From: Pseudomonas rhodesiae
GTDB lineage: Bacteria; Pseudomonadota; Gammaproteobacteria; Pseudomonadales; Pseudomonadaceae
NCBI RefSeq assembly: GCF_007858255.1
Contig: NZ_VFEU01000001.1
Coordinates: 186,001 to 250,000 of the forward strand
Length of the DNA stretch: 64,000 bases
Direction of reading: 5' to 3'
Shown: piece by piece, positions 61,844-64,000 of the stretch
Layout of the letters: the number at the start of each line of letters is the position of its first letter
How positions within the stretch are numbered: position 1 is the first letter of the stretch
Program-made: the position numbers and the translations under genes
Notes under the pieces: model-generated
Told to the model about the DNA's origin: nothing
Databases searched by the model: none
The model's input: only the letters and a program-made list of their open reading frames with translations

Positions 61844-61968
61844 AGGCAGTACTCCATGAGCTGATACAAAAGACGGGGCGCAAACTGACCATGCAGTCTG
61901 CGTGCCAGGGATTCTAACCTGTTGAATTGCTGCCCTGTCAAAAAGCTTTTCCTAATTCCATGGATCCA

Positions 61969-62061
61969 AATGTGGCAGGGGGCAAGCCCCCGATGGGGGT
62001 ATGTCAGTCAGCTTATCTGTAACTGGCCCGCCACTATCGGGGGCAAGCCCCTCCCACATTT
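61969..62061. repeat. Degenerate REPIN between chemoreceptor and antiporter genes
   Basis: AATGTGGCAGGGGGCAAGCCCCCGAT at about 61969-61994 faces ATCGGGGGCAAGCCCCTCCCACATT ending near 62060. The same GTGGGAGGGGGCTTGCCCCC core as at 7940 and 31630 is present, but the left arm carries substitutions, marking it as an older copy. Confidence 0.85.
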
Positions 62062-62078
62062 CAAGCCAGTGCAGGCAG

Positions 62079-63704
62079 TTAGAGGCGGAAGCGGCCTACC
62101 ATGCCGTTCAAATCCACCGCCAGGCGCGACAGCTCACCGCTGGCCGCGCTGGTCTGGCTGGCCCCGGTGGCCGATTGCACCGACAAATCACGAATGTTCA
62201 CCAGGTTGCGGTCCACTTCCCGCGCCACCTGCGCCTGCTCTTCCGCTGCGCTGGCGATCACGAGGTTGCGTTCGTTGATCTCGACGACCGCGCTGTTGAT
62301 GGTTTCCAGGGACAGCCCTGCACCTTTGGCGATGTTCAGCGTCGATTCCGCGCGCTCGGTGCTGTTGCGCATCGAATCCACCGCGTGCTCGGTGCCGGAT
62401 TGGATGCTGCCGATCATCCGCTCGATCTCGCTGGTGGACTGTTGGGTGCGATGGGCCAGGGCACGGACCTCATCGGCGACCACCGCAAATCCACGCCCGG
62501 CTTCACCGGCACGGGCGGCCTCAATGGCGGCGTTCAGAGCCAGCAGGTTGGTTTGGTCGGCCAGGCCGCGAATCACGTCCAGCACTTTGCCGATGTCCCG
62601 CGACTCAGTGGCCAGGTCACCGATCAAGGTGGCGGTGGCCTGCACGTCGCCGCTCATACGCTCGATGGCGCTGACGGTTTCCTGCACCAGATCGCGGCCG
62701 TCGCCGGCGGAGGCGGTGGCGTTGCGTGAGGCTTCGGAGGTGCTCACGGCATTGCGCGCGACTTCCTCGACGGCGCTGGTCATTTCGTTGACCGCGGTGG
62801 CGGCCTGTTCAATTTCGTTGTTCTGTCGGGTCAGGCCGCGCGCGCTTTCGTCGGTGACCGCGTTCAGCTCTTCTGCCGCCGACGCCAACTGACTGGCCGA
62901 GCCGGCGATGCGTTGCAGGGTGTCGCGCAGTTTGGTCTGCATCTTGGCCATGGCGGCGAGCAGGCGGCCGGCTTCGTCGCTGCCGTCGACCTGGACCGGC
63001 TGCGTCAGGTTACCCTCGGCGATGGTCTCGGCGGCATTCAATGCCTGGGAAATCGGCACGGTGATGCTGCGGGTCAGTAGCCAAGCGAACAGCATTGTCA
63101 GCGCTGTGGCGATCACCAGCAAACCCACCACCAGGTCAACGGCCAGGTCGTATTGGTCTTTAGCTTCCTGGTTGGTTGCCAACGCCATGGTGTTGTTGAT
63201 ATCCAACAGACGCGTCAGCACCGCGTTGACTTGCTCCGAGTTGCTCAGCAACTCAGTGTTAAGCAGGTTGCGCAGCTCATCTATCTGATTGGCCTGGGAC
63301 AGGCTCTTCATGCGGGCTTCGATCTGGTGGTACTGGCCAAGCAGTCGCACATATTCATCGTACGCAGCGCGCTCTTCGCGGCTTTCAATCAGCTTTTCGT
63401 AGGTAGCCTGTGCGGTGCGGATCTGCTGGTTGCGCAGTTCGAACGCTTCCAGGGTTTTTTGCTGCACGTCCGGTTCACGATTGGTCAACAGGCGGTATGA
63501 CAGTACCCGCAGGCGCAGGGTCAGTTGGGTGAATTCATCCAGTGCGCGAATGCTTGGCACGCTGGAGAGGGTGATGTCTTCGGTGGCGGCCCGGATCTTA
63601 CTCATCTGGTTCAAGGCGAAAACACCGAGAAACAACATGAGGGCACCAATCAACGCAAACCCAAGGAAAGCCCTCGGAGCGATATTCATATTACGAAGCG
63701 ACAT
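62079..63704 (-). CDS. Methyl-accepting chemotaxis protein (4HB-type sensor)
   Basis: 541 residues. Membrane helix 1 at about 12-32, a periplasmic four-helix-bundle sensor to about 188, helix 2 at about 190-210, HAMP to about 265, then the cytoplasmic signalling hairpin with the tip [20 protein letters not shown]. It should report a small-molecule ligand to CheA/CheW; the ligand is not predictable. The ATG at 63704 has AGGA about ten bases upstream. ACCGATAG about 56 bases before the start resembles a FliA -10, but the -35 and spacing are poor. No C-terminal CheR-binding pentapeptide is seen. Confidence 0.95.
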   Translation of the reverse strand: MSLRNMNIAPRAFLGFALIGALMLFLGVFALNQMSKIRAATEDITLSSVPSIRALDEFTQLTLRLRVLSYRLLTNREPDVQQKTLEAFELRNQQIRTAQATYEKLIESREERAAYDEYVRLLGQYHQIEARMKSLSQANQIDELRNLLNTELLSNSEQVNAVLTRLLDINNTMALATNQEAKDQYDLAVDLVVGLLVIATALTMLFAWLLTRSITVPISQALNAAETIAEGNLTQPVQVDGSDEAGRLLAAMAKMQTKLRDTLQRIAGSASQLASAAEELNAVTDESARGLTRQNNEIEQAATAVNEMTSAVEEVARNAVSTSEASRNATASAGDGRDLVQETVSAIERMSGDVQATATLIGDLATESRDIGKVLDVIRGLADQTNLLALNAAIEAARAGEAGRGFAVVADEVRALAHRTQQSTSEIERMIGSIQSGTEHAVDSMRNSTERAESTLNIAKGAGLSLETINSAVVEINERNLVIASAAEEQAQVAREVDRNLVNIRDLSVQSATGASQTSAASGELSRLAVDLNGMVGRFRL

Positions 63705-64000
63705 GCTGGAATCCTGGAAGGAGCGCGATCCGTGCGGCCTTGAGACGGGGTGTGCATCGCTATCGGTCGTACGACTAAAGTCTAAAGGGTTCTGTGCGTT
63801 TTTGTCGCACCTGACGAGGGGTTGGACGGATTCAGGAACCAGATGGGGGAAATGCAGTCACTAAGGCTCGAAAGTGTGGCCCGGCCCTTGAAAAACCGGG
63901 CTGCGCGCCAGGGATAAGCCTGGCATCCGAGGTGAATTTTCTTTATCGTCACCGCCCTTTAAAACGCTCGAGAAATCAAAATGTTAGAAGCATCCCTCAG

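Noticed and set aside
63760..63790. FliA (sigma28) promoter for the chemoreceptor gene
   Set aside because: ACCGATAG resembles the -10 element, but the nearest -35-like TAGACTTT is two bases too close and has mismatches.
63981..64000. Possible start of a plus-strand gene (ATG TTA GAA GCA TCC CTC)
   Set aside because: Only six codons are inside the window and no clear ribosome site precedes the ATG, so it cannot be supported.

Overview
The window is a GC-rich stretch of a Pseudomonas chromosome, most likely of the P. fluorescens group. The evidence is the medium-chain-length PHA cluster (two type II synthases), the gene order hslVU - SPOR protein - argS - priA - rpmE - nuclease - malic enzyme - ponA - pilMNO(P)Q - aroKB - damX - gltBD - hemE, and several REPIN-type palindromes built on a GTGGGAGGGGGCTTGC core. 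I see no plasmid, prophage, IS element, CRISPR array, tRNA or rRNA gene.

Layout. 1-5.2 kb: the tail of a LuxR-type regulator, then the minus-strand cluster phaC1-phaZ-phaC2-phaD with a sigma54-like promoter upstream of phaC1. 5.4-12.8 kb, minus strand: a DUF971 protein, hslVU behind a strong sigma32-type promoter, a SPOR protein, argS and priA. 13-15.5 kb, plus strand: rpmE, a secreted nuclease whose signal-peptide code overlaps the rpmE terminator, and malic enzyme. 15.7-18.1 kb, minus strand: penicillin-binding protein 1A. 18.4-25.3 kb, plus strand: a strikingly reduced pilus/DNA-uptake-type operon (PilM lacking its middle, PilN, a PilO-PilP fusion, a short PilQ), followed by aroK, aroB and damX. 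25.6-32.9 kb, plus strand: gltB, gltD and hemE. 33.1-36.6 kb: cytochrome b561, an MFS exporter divergent from a LysR regulator, and a lipoprotein.

36.7-53.4 kb, minus strand, is the main accessory region: a 19-gene aryl polyene (APE, xanthomonadin-like pigment) cluster. Nearly all genes overlap by a few bases and one candidate sigma70 promoter lies upstream. Gene order follows the alphabetical apeC to apeR order of the enterobacterial cluster as I recall it. It adds an aromatic ammonia-lyase, a halogenase-like flavoprotein and a methyltransferase, fuses the apeH and apeI functions, and splits the apeJ functions. Together these genes should make an aromatic starter, extend it with a dedicated type II FAS/PKS set (two ketosynthases, chain-length factor, ketoreductase, two dehydratases, two ACPs), attach it to a lipid-like carrier and move it to the outer membrane (LolA-like protein plus MMPL pump).

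53.8-63.7 kb: an orphan ParA-like ATPase, trxC, selO, a large MscK-type mechanosensitive channel, a K+/H+ antiporter and a chemoreceptor.

Most of the window is ordinary core genome. The parts most worth following up are the remodelled pilMNOPQ operon and the variant APE cluster. I found nothing I would call a wholly new class of system.
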